Assembly: GCA_037892935.1 (NCBI GenBank)
Contig: JAYXKI010000016.1
Location: forward strand, 1,054,001 to 1,118,000
Direction of reading: 5' to 3'
Length of the DNA: 64,000 nt
Origin: Phlebopus portentosus
Taxonomy: Eukaryota; Basidiomycota; Agaricomycetes; Boletales; Boletinellaceae
The notes under the pieces are model-generated. The model worked only from the letters and a program-made list of their open reading frames with translations. It had not been told where the DNA came from and did no database searches. The translations under genes were made by a program, and so were the position numbers. Positions 22,625-35,988 of the stretch are shown one piece after another. Numbering within the stretch: position 1 is the first letter of the stretch; each line of letters begins with the position of its first letter.

Positions 22625-25427
22625 TTATACGAAGACGGCGAGAAGGACGATCACGGGTACGTAGGTGACGAAGAATAGAGCCGAAGCAACGCGACAACGT
22701 AAACGCCACGCTCTCGCCTCTAAGAAGAATACGAATGAAACAATCGGTCAATTCGGCGTCACTCTGAACAGTCAAGTAATTCTCACCTCGCTCATAAAAT
22801 GGGTCATCCACGACGACAGCTTTCTCGGTATCCGTTCCAACCATCCGCGTTTGAGGTATTCTCCAAAAACTTGCCAGCCACCAAAGTAAAGGAAATGGAA
22901 ACCCAAACCAGAACGCCCAAGCAGCAAAAGGTGATCCCCTGTCATCAAACGAGGGAAATCGCAGTGTCCATCCAATCTCTCGCTGGGGCGAGGGTCTTCG
23001 CGGATCCCGCATGTGGAAAGAGCTCAATCGATCGACTGACGGAGCGCGTGGCGTTACGATTGCAGAAATCGGTATCGACGTCTGGGAGAGCGACCGTCGA
23101 CCGGGAAACGCGATTGATGATGACCCTGATGGCGCCGCAGACATGGCGCGAGATGTACGCGACGCGCGCGAGACAGATCGGGGAGGGACGACTTTGCTGT
23201 CTGAGTGTGGCACGGCTGAACGCGAACTACCACGGCTGGAGACAGAACCCAGATGATGCGGGACCGTGGATCCTGGACGGGAATGATCAGGCGTGGCCAT
23301 CGGTGACGACAGCCGAACACGTTTTCTGCTTTTTTGGGACTGGAAAGACTGAAACGAGGAAGGTGCACGCGACACATTCGAATCGCGGCGGGGTTCTGCT
23401 AAGGAGTCAGAAATGAGTGTCAAGACACGAAGTAGGGCAGAAAGGGACGTACCATCAGCAGCGAGGTCCTCCACCTTCTTGCTTTGCAGAGCTCGCACGT
23501 CTGGAGGACTAGGACTTCCATCTTCAGATTCCTCTGCCTTCCTCTTCCCTTTACTTTTAGCAGTCTGTGGCGGAGGGGTCGGGACCTGCAACCCGTATGT
23601 TGCTTCTGGTAGCCCACCAGAGCTGTGCCTGGATCCTCCTGGAGAACTACGCGGCGTTGGTGCAATCACCGACAGCGAAGGCGCGTGCAAGTAAGATGAA
23701 GATCCAGCTGTCTGGTATGTGGACTCAGACTCCGATTTCTTCATTGGCGTGCTCGGTCGTCGCAAAGCATCCCCACTAAGATCCCCTCCCCTCTCCTCAC
23801 GCGAAATAAACTCCTGCAGCTCAGCTGATTCCCAATTGACTTTGTTTTCGCTTTCAGAACGCTTATGGTGCGCCGTCACCCCGGTCGCACCCATTTCCGA
23901 GTCTGACTTGCTCGTGTCCAGAGCGTTATCACCCGAAGACTGGGATCTGCTGTTTTTTTGTGCCGCCACGCTGGGCGCTGAACGCGTCGAAGAGACTTGC
24001 GTGGCGGTGGTCTGCGGCCTGTCGCTGCGACCCGGCGCAGACGACGTCGAGGACGAAGGCGGCACGGTGGATGAATACAAGTGCGCAGACGAGAGACGAT
24101 GTTCTGAGATGCTTGGTCTAATAATTAGTCTCTCATTGAGTTTATGTCCGTGGGAAACACGTGGTGCGCCTCGTTTCAAATTCGCAGGTGGACCATCTCT
24201 GTTTTGGGTGTCACGCATCCCCACCGGTTGCAGACCCGGAGTCGTTGTAGTTGGCGTCGACGGTGCGTCCTGTCCATGCGGATGCGAATGCAACAGCAGA
24301 TCTTCGCCCAGCGAGAGTCGTAGGATCTCTCGGGATACCTCAGCGGGCCAGCTAAATTCGGTCGTTTGCTTCGGATCTGCGACGACACCGGCAGTAGCCG
24401 CACGAGAATTCCATTCTGCACTTTTGCGTCGAACGGGGATCTTAGAAACACTGGTTGATGACCTTATAGATGTCAGCTTCTGCTCAAGCGCTCCAATGGC
24501 ATTTGTGGTTGTACGTCTTCTGGATATTCGTGGTAGATCAGACTTGGTTCGTTTCATTCGGCTGTTATTTGGAGTTAGACGTGGAATTCGGGAGCGACCT
24601 GATGTCCTAGGACTCCGTTTAGGCAGTGAACGAGTCCGGGAAGATGCTGAAGTCTTTGGCGTGGAGTGAAAAGCAGGAGCTGGAAAGGAAGGAAAGTCGA
24701 CTGGGTCAATATGTGGAGGCGTTGGATACCCAAAAGTTCCAGGAGACGGCGAATAGTAGACACTCGTCTGCGTGTTTTGTTGTTGTATTTCTGGAGAAGG
24801 GTACAATGCTGGAGACGAGTATGAAAAGTTCGTTGGCCTGAGCGACTCTAAACTTTCGACTGGCTTCGGTGACCACGACAACCCTGCATCTGTAGTACTT
24901 GATGGGTGGAAATTAGCGGCGATTGCCCTGCCATTGTTGTTCCTGCTGTTGTTGTCTCTGCTGCTGACTATATGCGTCCTCTCGGGCACCCGTGGACAAG
25001 GACTGTCGTCTTGACCGAATGTTGACCGACCTGTACCGAGTCCAGAGCCGAAAGACGCGTAGACCGCGGAATCGTTCGTCGAATGCGCTAGTCGCTGTGC
25101 GTCCCTTGATTGTTCATTCCCGTAATCGTTCTCCGAGTCCGAGTCGTCATAAAGATGTACTTCCTTCTGCGCCTCCGCGACACGTTCATGAGACTTGAGT
25201 GCCTCTTCAACACTTGCAAACAAAGCACTAAGGTCCGGATAGATTTTGCTGTCTAGCTCAATATTGCGGCTAGGTGATTCTGGCGACGCGTCGTCTTCCG
25301 CTGCAGTATGCGCGTCGCGTCTCTCATTTCGCGCAAGGTCAGTCGCGATAGACTTTATAGGAGGGTTTGAAGACGAGTTTGGTCGTGACCGTCGGAGAGA
25401 GCGCAGGCGTGTCAAGAACGTGGGCAT
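22625..25427 (-). CDS. Large Ser/Pro/Arg-rich protein with C-terminal membrane hairpin, hypothetical
   Basis: About 900 residues, not recognised as a named family. The body is disordered and rich in Ser, Pro, Arg and Thr (for example SRTRSLPKRSPRTSGRSRIP), with many potential phosphosites. Two membrane segments lie at the C-terminus: WAFWFGFPFPLLWWLASFW, and after an intron (GTGAGAATT...TTCTTAG, about 22700-22765) VASALFFVTYVPVIVLLAVFV just before TAA at 22625-22627. A 57-nt in-frame intron (GTACGTCCC...TTAGCAG, about 23397-23453) lies inside the long frame, so the uninterrupted frame overstates the protein. Reading past the last intron would give an unrelated tail to 22548. The layout suggests a long cytosolic domain tethered to an internal membrane. 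Confidence 0.7.
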
Positions 25428-25815
25428 ATCTGTCGTGAGCGAAATAAATTCGTCTAATGTCTGTCGTGAGTGGACGTGTCAGGTTCGTTAGTCACTTATT
25501 GGAAATGGTTGCTTCAAAGATGAACTCGACGAGAGGGTTGACCTGTTCTGTCTGCAACGCTGGCCAGCACGTCGCTAGCGACTCTTGCAGTGTTAACAAT
25601 AACAGGCACTAGTACTGTTCGTCTTGTTGAAAGGGGCGCGTAAAGCGGAACTGAATGAAATTATAAGGACACGTCGATCAAAACGCGTATCCCACTTCGG
25701 TGATGCGCATACAAGGAGTAAGTAAAATACATTCATTCATTCAAGCGACCCTATAACATCTCAAAATTCACTCGGATTTCGTTTCGAAACAAGTCAATCT
25801 CAATAGCTACGAAGG
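25428..25815. other. Intergenic region upstream of the Ser-rich membrane protein
   Basis: This stretch holds the promoter of the Ser-rich gene and the 3' flank of the hexosaminidase. No gene is seen. Confidence 0.4.
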
Positions 25816-28199
25816 CTACGAGTCGATATCACAAGAACCGGGTCGCACCGCGCACCACTCCGGTTGTAACGGTATCGCCTTTACCCCGCGCTGCACCATC
25901 CTAAATCGTATATCATGCAAACGTGGCAGCGCACTAGATACGTTCAAAGCAACGCCATTCGAAACTCCACCGCTCCAGAATACCTCTGCCACGCTAGCTG
26001 CACGAGGCCAGACGATGGGGTCAAGGTTTTCCGGCGAGCTTTGTTCGGACCAAAGAGGAATTTGACCTGAGGCCGGGACGCAGATTGATAAGTCAAGTCA
26101 AACAGACGGATTGGGACTGACCTCCGAGAACCAGTGCGCTCTCCTCCCCTGTCAGATTGGCGAGTGGATCGAAAGAATATATCTGGAAAACGACAAAGGG
26201 TAATCAATGTTCATTATGAACATTCCCGACGCATGGAGCCACCGACCTTTTGCCAAGTCTTGAATGGATCACACCAACTGTTGCTACAAGACTAGTCAGT
26301 AAAATTAGTGAGATTTAATACAGATGAGTCCGTTCCCAGATATATCATTTCCAAGCCATCCGCCGCCTCCACAGTCCTTCATCATAATAATATCACTAAA
26401 ATTGCCTTCATTTATTGACGTAGCAAGGATTACCAGATAGAAATAATCAGATGGTTGGTGGATCATTCTGTAGCCTCTGGACGTCACGTTCTTTGCGTCT
26501 TGGGACGATATCCAGACTCTGGTTTCTATCATCAGGCCAGAAGTCCGAAGCGGATAAACATACATACACCGCGATAGTTGATTTTGGCAGTGTTGTATTA
26601 TGGTTCAGTATCATATCTAGTATATCCTAAATCTCAAAAATTCGCTGCGAAAAAAAGCTGGACCTCACCTTCCTTGACGATCGGTGTCTTCCCCTGGCTC
26701 CTAATCACAGCATGCGTGTCATGCAGGAACCTGTCAAGTGCCTCATCCAAACTCAGCCCCGAATTGTTCAAGTCCTCCTGGGTCTGAGCATCTTGTGCAT
26801 AACAATTCGTATTTACTTCATCGCCGCCAGTACTGAAAAGCTTCGACCGGTATTTAGAGGAAACAGAAGAGACGAGTGCAACGGAGAAATTGAGCGTCGA
26901 GGGGGTTGCGAGGCGCAACTGCCCCGCAGGAGGTTCTATTTTCTTACGTTAGGTTAGGGTGAATGCCTCCGAGAGGAATTGAAGGATGAATTACCGTTGG
27001 CGAATTCGGACCATGGACTTGCGAGGTAGCAGGCGATGTGCTCTGGATGCGAAAGCCCGATGGCGGTTTCGTGTCCAGGGGTGTCTAGTTCCTAGTGAAA
27101 TCATTTAGGCGGTACCAGAGCAGGGCAAGAATGTACAGATTCTCACAAGTACAACGTCGATGCCTCTCTGAGCATAATGAGATAGTAATCATATGAAATT
27201 TAGTTTATGTATTTCACAGCGAATAATATTGACATACCGCGGCAGCATAACTTATCACGTCTTGCACATCATCATCCGAGTAAACTTGCGCAGATTGAGT
27301 ATGCCCCCATTTGCGACAGCTCAGGGAAGGCGCTAACTTCTAGAGGAAAACTATGGCTGTCCACGACGTGCCAGTAGAGTGTATCTAGCTGGTAATTATT
27401 AATAATCATCAGCTCCATACTGTAGCTTCTGAAAGCGGAGAGATTTGGTATACACGTACCTTCACCCAACTCATCGCGTCCAGAGTCCGTTTGATATCGG
27501 AAATGGGATAGCTGACGTCAGATCTGTCAGGCAACGTTCTCAGTAGACGAAAATTACGCGCACAAGTTTCGCGAGGTGTCAAGACTAAAGCCTCGATATG
27601 GCTGTAAAATCATCTCATAAAATTCCATCCAACCGCAGAAACGACTTTGATTCACTTACGAAAGAAGGGAAGTCTTGAACGCGAAGCGGCATACCGACTG
27701 CATATACTTGTCCAGAAAACGTATACCATAGTTGTTCGAAAGTCGTTAGTCCACGAAGAAGTCCGAGCGTCGATGCTGCTTCAAGAATCGCATTGCTTCC
27801 GTCAGCTGGAACATTCAGTGAGTAACTCTCGTTTCGTATATCGAACGATGCTGTAGATTCTTTTGATATGCTCGTTATCGACGAGTTGTCTCCGGAGATT
27901 AGGGAAAACCGCAGAGATTGCAGAGTCTCGGAGGAATTGAACGATGGGGTGTCGCTTGAGCCGCGCCCCACAACTAGTCGCCCGAGATTATCGTTGAATA
28001 GTCTTGTTTTGGTACGGTCTATTGCATCAGTAAGGTCTCGGGGAGTTTCCGAGAGCTCAGAGAAAATAGAAAAGTTTCGAGATAGAAGCAGAGTTTCTTG
28101 TCCAGTTGTGATAGTGCGGGGAATTGGCCATATTGCGAGTGTTGTTCCAAGCGCACAGAGAATTCGCAGAAAGCTGACGAGTGAGATGCGGTAGTACAT
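25816..28199 (-). CDS. Secreted beta-N-acetylhexosaminidase, glycoside hydrolase family 20
   Basis: This enzyme removes terminal GlcNAc/GalNAc from chitooligosaccharides and glycans in the cell wall or secretory pathway. The N-terminus is a signal peptide (MYYRISLVSFLRILCALG; an in-frame Met at 28220 adds seven residues). A GH20b-like domain follows (AILEAASTLGLLRGLTTFEQL). The catalytic barrel shows TLYWHVVDSHSFPLEV, AAARGIDVVLELDTPGH and the catalytic Asp-Glu pair in LFSTGGDEVNTNCY. Further on are VWISSQDAKN, DCGGGGWLGND and a C-terminal segment LDPIVWPRAASVAEVFWSGG. The protein ends GSCDIDS with TAG at 25816-25818. About a dozen exons. N-glycosylation sequons (NSSET, NESYS) fit secretion. 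Catalytic residues look intact. Confidence 0.93.
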
Positions 28200-28220
28200 G
28201 GAGAAGAAAACACAAGACAA

Positions 28221-28543
28221 AGGTCATCATCCGTAATTTGTTTCAGCCAGTTGTCCGGGCGAATGTTGGAGTAACGGCAGAACTACGTCGACCTAGTATG
28301 TTGTGAGCAGTCATTCATTCCTTCGACACGAATGCCGGGTGCGGCAAGCGCCTTGTCCAGGTCATAAGACGAACGCGCCCACGATAAATGTAGAACGAAG
28401 TATCTTAGATCTCAGAAGTAAGCGCCAGGGAACAGAAGCACTGAAATCCACTTAGCAGAGATGCAAAGAAGCATCTGGCCAACATGTGACATTGAAACAG
28501 CAACACGCGCTTGCGATAATGATAAGACAGAAGGTGTGAAGTT
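28221..28543. other. Intergenic region between WD40 gene 3' end and hexosaminidase 5' end
   Basis: This is the hexosaminidase promoter and the WD40-gene 3' flank. No gene is seen. Confidence 0.4.
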
Positions 28544-31500
28544 CTATGTGCTAAAAGTAAAGGCTGCGTCGCGGATATGCACTCGAACAGTCCTATCAGA
28601 GGGCCATGAGAAGCTGACGAGCTTCAAAGATTCGTCCACGGTTAGTCCCGCTGTTGACAAGGTCAGAATCGTCAGAGTAAAGTTAGTAATCCGGAGCACA
28701 GCACCGTTATCCTGCAGCACAAAGCTGAGGGTCTTATAAGGTTCAGATCCACTTCGTCCTTGCCGCGGAGGAGCACCGGGATGGAAGAAACTGGTGAAGC
28801 TCGAGCCAACCTTCCAGACGAGAAGCACACTTTCTTCGACTGATAACGTGACCATCCTTCGACCATCTGGCGAGAAGCTAATGCCGGTCAGTCGTTTCCG
28901 GTGTCCTTCGAGAACGTACAACCGTGTGGCTGTCTTGAGGTCGTACATGATAACGGCACCTTCGTTCGTGCCGACAGCAAGCCGCTGACTGCCAGCATGG
29001 AAGTCCAGCGTGGGGAAACTGGACCAAACCCACAATTCATATCAAAAATAGCGGAAGGAAATCTATACTCACGTTTGAACTACTAGAGCGATTATTTCCG
29101 TCACATTGTCCAGGACTGCCTCACGTTCAGCATTTTGCCCCGGATCTAAAGACTTCACCACTGCTTCCATTAATCGCGGTAAGTTTGGGTACAGAACCAG
29201 CGGCTTCTATAACAGAGAAGTCAGGTTATGTTCTGCTTTGAATACATTACACGCGCCTTTCGTATTAGGAATGCGATGATTTGCAGAACACATTTACTGT
29301 ACTCAAGGGATCTCGGGTGAAGAATATCCAGCGATAATGTCGTCACGAATAGCGGACTGTTGCTTGAGGCAATGTGGAGGACAGCCATGCGCGCGTATGG
29401 TCCTGGATTTTTTGTAGATATGAATTCCTTACGCGACGTCGTCGCAAGCACAAACAAAGACCGTAAGGCCTCCATAGAGTCAAAATATTGTTGCCAGATC
29501 TCAAACCCACGAGAACATAAATCGATGGCAAGAACGCGATGTGGTGAGGCGGAATCATTGAAATAGATCATGACAGACTTCGCAACGTCGGATAGCGTAC
29601 TGTTGAGAGAATCAGTCACTGCAGCATCGCTTGGTTCTAGCGCTACTCACGTTGACGATAGTAATGCGTATCTCTCGATGGCAATATTCCCACAGATACT
29701 AAGCGCCAACGCAGCCTTGGCTGTCTGACGCTGATCTTCTGGAAGGATACAAGGTACTAATGCCAGTCAGTCAATCAACACCTGTACATGTTATTCGCCA
29801 AAAAAAAAGTTACGTTTGTGTCTCCATCTTTCCGCTACAGTGCTAATACTGTCATCCGATAATCTAGTGATCTCATTTTCGAAAAGCAGCTTCGCAGCGC
29901 TTCGCACATCTCCTACTGAACAGAATGTCAGACGAGGAGCGGTAGGCTGATTTATTGACTCACCGGCCGATTCGTTCCAGTAATAGGCTAGAGTTGCCAA
30001 ACTTGGTGCCTGGTACGCAAGACCTATAACAGAGGGCAATGACACAGTGTAGAACGACAAGGTGCTGTTCGCGGCGATTTGATAGGCTGACTTTGCGTAA
30101 GCTGCTAAACCTCAATCAACAGAAAAAGGAGAGCAATCCATACCTTCTGTAGTCGACAATGCATTTAGAAGTGTGACAATTATCAATAGGCGGATTGCTG
30201 TGACCTCCGGTGAAATCTGCCATATTTCCTGATTTGGATCGAATAAGAATGTTTGGAAGCTGATATGGCTGCAAGCGGACATTCGTTAGATAGACGTAAG
30301 CTTTCAGTGACAGAACCCTTACTCAAACAATCCTGCAGCGACGCTGCTCCTGCCAGTTCCCGACGCAATACCGCTCATCAAGCGATCGGTGTGTTCATCC
30401 AAGCCCGCTGTATGGAGAAGTGCCAACAAGGCCTTCACGGTGGACGGATTCACTTCTTTCGAAGACTTCGTTCCTAAATTGATTAAACAGTATATTAGTG
30501 ATTGAGTACAACCGTAATTGACAAGATGAGGACGTACTATCAAGCATCGAGCCGACATCGAAAACGAACATTGGAGCTATGCGACACGGAGTGTAAGCAG
30601 ATTAGGAGCCAAACATAAGAACAGCACAGACGTGGATCTCCTTGAGGCGATGATCTATTCAGAGTCAGCAGCGAGGTTCCAAAGAGGCCAGAATATCCAT
30701 CGTCAATGTCACTTATAGTAGTGCATAAGGTTAGCAATGATGAGAAATGAAGCAGTGTCACTCACGAGATAAACCAATTCCCCTGGGCGAGCATCTCAGC
30801 CGCTTTCTCCGAGGTCATGGATCGTCGAAGTTCTCCGGTTTTGACATCCCAAAGGCGGGTTCGATAGTCTGAATAGAAGAGCACGAGATTGTCCGACCCA
30901 AGGCAGATCGTCTGAAGAGGAGCAGGTGACCCAGGAATTAAATGCATGCTGCAGGATCACCAAGAGAATTAGCAGCGGAAGCTATACATCAATTTTGACT
31001 CACGAGGTGAGACTGTCCACTGCTATCACGGCGATGGTCCCGTCCCCCGAGATGCATAAGCAGCAGCCACGTAATCGACCCGTACTCTCGTCCTCGAGGT
31101 AAACAATATGAGCGAGCGGTTCAGTGAAACAAATCCACCGAGCCTGAAGCTTTAACGTGCTTGAAGGATAACGATGAGTAGCATCACTAAGAAGATAGCA
31201 AGCGCCTTACTCCAGAGCCCAAAAGTTGACTGATCCATCATCCCCACCACCTACGACCAAATGTTGGCCCGTCCTGATGTTCTTGAAGGTGAACAGGCTC
31301 AGAATTGCGCAGTTAATACTTCCTGAAGGGGACGATGATGTATCGTCCTTCGGACATACAAGGTCGTTGATTGATGTCCTTGTTATATAGCCGTCATCTA
31401 GCTTTGGCTCAGCATCAATCACGATAAAAGAAGAGTTGCGATTCACTATAGCCTATGATGATAGAAGCGAGCTCCATCGGTAAAACGGATGTGATTCTCC

Positions 31501-33594
31501 TGGCTATCGAAGCCTGGGCTCCATTCGGACTTGGGGAAGACCAGAGGGAAGACCGCTTTTCCTGAAAAGTGCCATCCGAAGTGGTTCGCGGCAGAAGAGC
31601 GATTTGTTGTTTTTCATCGTTCAGTGTGAAGGCAGGGACATGCTGGCATCTATCCTGGGTTGAACAGATTAATGTTCTGCCGAGCAGATGAACAGACGAG
31701 CTCAGGATCGTCCTAGGAACTCTTTGAGGGAAATATCATTCATACAATGTCTTCAACTTACGTCGTATGCACAGGCTTTCCTTCAACAGATTCCGTGCTT
31801 TCATTGGTCGCAGAATCAGGAAGACTATACCTGTCGACCCTATCCTAAAACTCATTTCTTTGACCGGATTCAATAGATAGACAGACAAATACTAACCAGA
31901 AAGACTAGCTCAACATCGTTCTCGTTGACCCATTCGGCACGTCTTAGGCTTGACTGCAGCGGAATAATGCTTCGCATCGTTACGCCATCATCATGCACCG
32001 TATATGCCTTTTCAGGTATACAGATCAGTGAAAACAGGTATAAAAGTCTTATAAAATACCTACAAGGAGTTCATCCGTAGACCAGGTCAGTCCTAGGCAA
32101 TCCTTGCCAATATGTTTGATGCTCAGGCATCTTGTCTTTCCCGTCAAGGGTAGCTTCCCGACTTCCCTGGCCCCTAGCAGGTCAATTCTCTGTGAATTCG
32201 AGAAGTTGTGTTGTGCAGATCCCGTTGATTGAGTAACTATCGGACGAGGGAGTAACGTCAACATGCGCGTAGTGATGACAGATTCACTATCAATTTGGTA
32301 GACCATGAGAGTATCTGAGGTTGCTATTTAAGTGCATGTTCATGGCAAACAAAAGAGCATACGCTTACGAGAAGAGGTGTCAGGAGAAATAGTGAAGCCC
32401 TCTGCGCAACCTTCAAACACGAAGTCGCCGATCTTGGATATAGCTGCCCCGCCAAACTCATATTCGTTTGCATCCGTAAGCTCATACACGACTATGCGAG
32501 TCAAATCATGCGATTCGGCACTATCGGGAGCTACACTACGGTCACTCGCTTCTCCAATAGCTACGACAAGGACCACCTGCAAGAAAATCAGCAACTGAAG
32601 TGGGTACGAGCCGAGATAACGGACATCATTGATCCGCGTGATATACATCAAAGACCATCTCCATAAAGCTTGGGAACCTGTTCCTTGTGATGTCACTAAC
32701 GACTTGAAAGCAAGGGGCACTGGACCTGGCTCCGCGGAGACGACACACGAACCATCTAAGCATTTGAACAAAGATACCTTTCTGTACGGTTTGAGTGGAT
32801 AGGCTGATGCAAAGGGGAGCTACTCACCCAGATCTCTGCAGAGACACGAAGAGCTCGCCTTCTAATATACTCAGAGAGACAATGGAATGCTCAGGCCCGA
32901 AATCGCGAGGTATTACACGCATTCGCAGGGAAAGGCGTTTCTGATGGAAACCTGTGTTACTTGGTCCTAATGTCGGAGAAGTGGGAGGTGAGAGTAGTGT
33001 TGAGGATGATTCGACCGAAGCGATAGAGCGAGTATCGTCCAGGCGACGAGCAGCCGACTCATAGTAAGGAGGAGGAGCAAGAGATGTACGGGGAGATCTA
33101 TCTCTCTTTTCCTTCACTGCCCGTTCTGAGATCATACCCTTCATACGTTCCTGCTCGTCTTCAAAGTCGACATAATTCTTCGGCGCCTCTACTTGCTCCC
33201 TTGATAACCCCGAGACAGCTCGAGACTTCGACGATGTTACGGCAAGATTTGTTCTGGATCCCATTGGGGAGGCGTTGCGTGACCGAGTGAGCGCAAGATG
33301 ATGAGGCATTCGTGAAGGCATATGAGCGGTTTCACTACCTGCAGAGAATCGTCGTTTCGGTAACGCCTGCTTTCGTCGAGTGACTTTTGAAAAGTCTGGC
33401 CGGAAGACGAAGATACTGCCATCCAAGCACCCTACAAGGGCTCCCCAAAGAGGCTTCCTGGACGATTCATCAACGTCCACATCTGTTTCTAGATCTTCGA
33501 GTCCCCATGATGCGAAAGTTGTCGGGTCGGATGTTACACGAGAGACACGCTGTTCTTTCGTCTGGAAGGATAGCGCGAGGTTTAAGTCCGCCAT
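28544..33594 (-). CDS. WD40-repeat protein, WDR7/rabconnectin-3beta-like
   Basis: A multi-exon gene of about 5 kb with WD repeats at both ends. The N-terminal half begins MADLNLALSFQTKEQR and has WGALVGCLDGSIFVF, a Ser-rich insert, then RDFGPEHSIVSLSILEGE. The middle has LVVGGGDDGSVNFWALE and a repeat ending DYRTRLWDVKTGEL. After about 1.5 kb of helical sequence come C-terminal WD repeats: HAGSQRLAVGTNEGAVIMYD and GHRKRLTGISFSPDGRRMVT, and a terminal beta segment SFSWPSDRTVRVHIRD. Two blade sets flanking a helical middle is the rabconnectin-3beta arrangement; that protein partners the Rav1/DMXL protein in V-ATPase assembly. The WD40 content is clear, the orthology is inference. Internal exon joins were not all verified. 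Confidence 0.7.
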
Positions 33595-33847
33595 AATTTA
33601 CTATTGAGAAGACCTCTTCTATATCCGTGCACTAACACAGTCTGTTCGCCCGACGGAGTCACAGAGTAATGAAATTAGTCGTCCGAGAGCCTAGTGAGAG
33701 GGTTGAAGAATATACATGGTCATGGTTAGAAGCAAGAAGCACACACACAAAAAATCACGACGCGTCCTGACCTGGCGCGCCTCAGTCACGACCTGCTCTT
33801 GACCTTCATGGTCATGTCGTGACGACGGCACTCTTCTGAACAATTGA
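33595..33847. promoter_or_regulatory. Compact bidirectional promoter region
   Basis: Only 253 bases separate the divergent start codons of the WD40 gene (-) and the coiled-coil gene (+), so both promoters must share this space. It includes GACGTC-related and GGCGCGCC-like strings near 33775, but no factor can be named. Confidence 0.5.
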
Positions 33848-35193
33848 ATGGACGTCAATTGGTCTCCCGATGACTCGTCAAGTTTCGTACGATTTGAAGA
33901 TGAATCAGAGGTGGATCAAATTACTGAAACGCAAACCACGTTGCGCGATAGACCAACGAGACGAAATGGACTTGGCATTGACGATTCCGATTTTGAGGCG
34001 CTGATAGAGATTCTAGGTTCGGATGGAGACAGACCGACTGCGGACGTCGGACGCAGGGAGACGCGAATTGAAGCTGAAGCTATAGGTAACCAGCAGCCAG
34101 CACGGAATCGGCAAGAGCACGATCCCTTTGAAGACAATGGGGCTCTCGTGGCTTGCGAGTCTCTTGGCACGAACGAAGCCGACGCTCATACATCGAAAGG
34201 TGATGTCGTTTGCTCACCATCGAGGAAGGTACAGAAGCCTATGAAGCAGCCTGTAAGAACAGAAACCGGACGTGCAAATCATCCTTCCATTTTGTCAAGT
34301 CCAGAGGTTGCTGCTAACCCAGTGCTTCGACTTATACCTGCTCACGAAAGGTCTCACCAATCGACGTCTCCTTGTAGAACTTCAATTCATGGACCTGCCA
34401 GACTTGAGAGGCCAACCTCTACAGCTCATAGTCCAAGGCCAAGGGTAGGTGATGGGTTGTCCGCTCTTCACGCATGCACATTCTAAGATCATTCCTTAGG
34501 CAAACCTCGGTTTCACTCAGTCAAAGCAGGAACTTGGGTCGTCTGTAATAGACGTTCAGGATCAGCTCGCTGATCTACGCGGTCGTCTTCAGGTCCTGAA
34601 GAGCGAGGTCAAGGAGTTCGCTCCCCACCTCTACAGGAAAGCATTCGATGCAGGTGATCTCGACACCCAACGTCCAACATCCAACGAAGATGAGCAATCT
34701 CCGCAACGCAGACAATATTCCAGTGCGAAAGGGAAGGGAAAGGCTGTTGCGTGTCCGCAGCTGTCGAACGGACCGCATCGACCATCTGAAGTTGAATTTA
34801 TCTCGTCTCTTACGGAGGATGAGGCGAAAACTGCCCTTATCGTACGTTCCTAACGCAATTCATGACGTTCTGTCATTACTGACCAATGCTACACAGAATA
34901 TCTGTCAGATGTTGCATGCCAACCCCAAAGATCTCGCCTCGTCTCCCATGCAAGATCACACTCATGATCTTCTGGTACCACCTTCAGACCTTTTTGACGT
35001 TGTACGAGCTCTGAATTTGGTATCTGATCTGGATGAGCTGGTATGGCGAGGACGCAATTTACGGACTGGGCCCTCAAGAGCCCATCCAGCCTACGATATC
35101 TACGACGAAGAGAATATCAGAGCTCTTTTGGACCGTGTGCGTTTATGGGAGCGTACTGCGAGATCTCGACCTCGCCGTCCAAATGGTCAATAG
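33848..35193 (+). CDS. Hypothetical coiled-coil protein, 411 aa
   Basis: Exons 33848-34444, 34500-34841 and 34897-35193 join in phase 0 through GT-AG introns. The N-terminal 230 residues are acidic, polar and disordered (begins MDVNWSPDDSSSFVRFEDES). Exon 2 starts ANLGFTQSKQELG and contains a coiled coil (VQDQLADLRGRLQVLKSEV). The most ordered part spans the exon 2/3 junction: SLTEDEAKTALINICQML, then DLFDVVRALNLVSDLDELVW and ENIRALLDRVRLWERTA. It ends RPNGQ. The helical module after the coiled coil suggests a scaffold or oligomerisation role, but no family is recognised. Confidence 0.7.
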
Positions 35194-35976
35194 TAGAGGC
35201 TGCAAATAGCTCACACACTAATACGAGCATGGTGCACGCCATGTCCATAGAAATACGGTGTAAGGTAACAGTAGTTTGTATTACCGGCATTTGCCCAGAA
35301 AAGACTAACGATTTCCGCAAGACTGTTCTCTTATCAGGTCATGCCGTCAGGATTTCTCTCATATATAATTTTCCTCGTGTTTCAATATAGATCAATCCGA
35401 CGAAAATCGTGAATTTACAGATGAACAGGCACGTGATGGTTACTCTTTTGTTCTGCCAACATCACCGCACTATTCTTCTGAAGCTCAGGTTACCATGGTA
35501 ATATGAACAATGTGCAAGGTCCAAATGAAAGGGCCATGGCGTTCTGTGATGTTCCGCTACTTGTACGTTCTTCTGGACACATTCAACTTAAATTTGGACT
35601 CGCATCTGACACACTAAGACTGCTCCTTTTGTCCCAACTCTTGTGGTATCACACTTCGGAGCGGTGTTGTCCCGTCAAACATGCCCGCTCTTCACCTCTA
35701 TTGTCTCATCCGCCCTAGAAGCTCGAGCATCGACTTCGCAATACCGTCTGGCTGCAGCACGAATTGGCGGGGAGTAGTATAATAACGTGCGGCGGGACTG
35801 GTCGTCAAGCCTGTCTTCCTCATCAAACGCCCAGACGCCCCTGCACTGCTGTTGAACCAGTCTGGCGGTTCGTCGAATAACTTATAATCTCTTCATCTAT
35901 AGTCTTTGGACTGCTGGCAGTCTTTGTCTCCTCTCTCGCGATACCACGACGAATCCACTTACGATACTCTTACGCT
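35194..35976. other. Intergenic region
   Basis: Plus-strand frames at 35043-35390 and 35503-35718 have no recognisable motif; the former overlaps the coiled-coil gene in another frame. The last 100 bases are probably the promoter or leader of the next gene. No gene is called. Confidence 0.4.
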
Positions 35977-35988
35977 TTGTATACGGAC

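Noticed and set aside
23011..24669. Long plus-strand frames (up to 316 codons) opposite the Ser-rich gene
   Set aside because: They are antisense to a Ser/Arg-rich coding region, which commonly creates long complementary frames. No motif or start context was seen.
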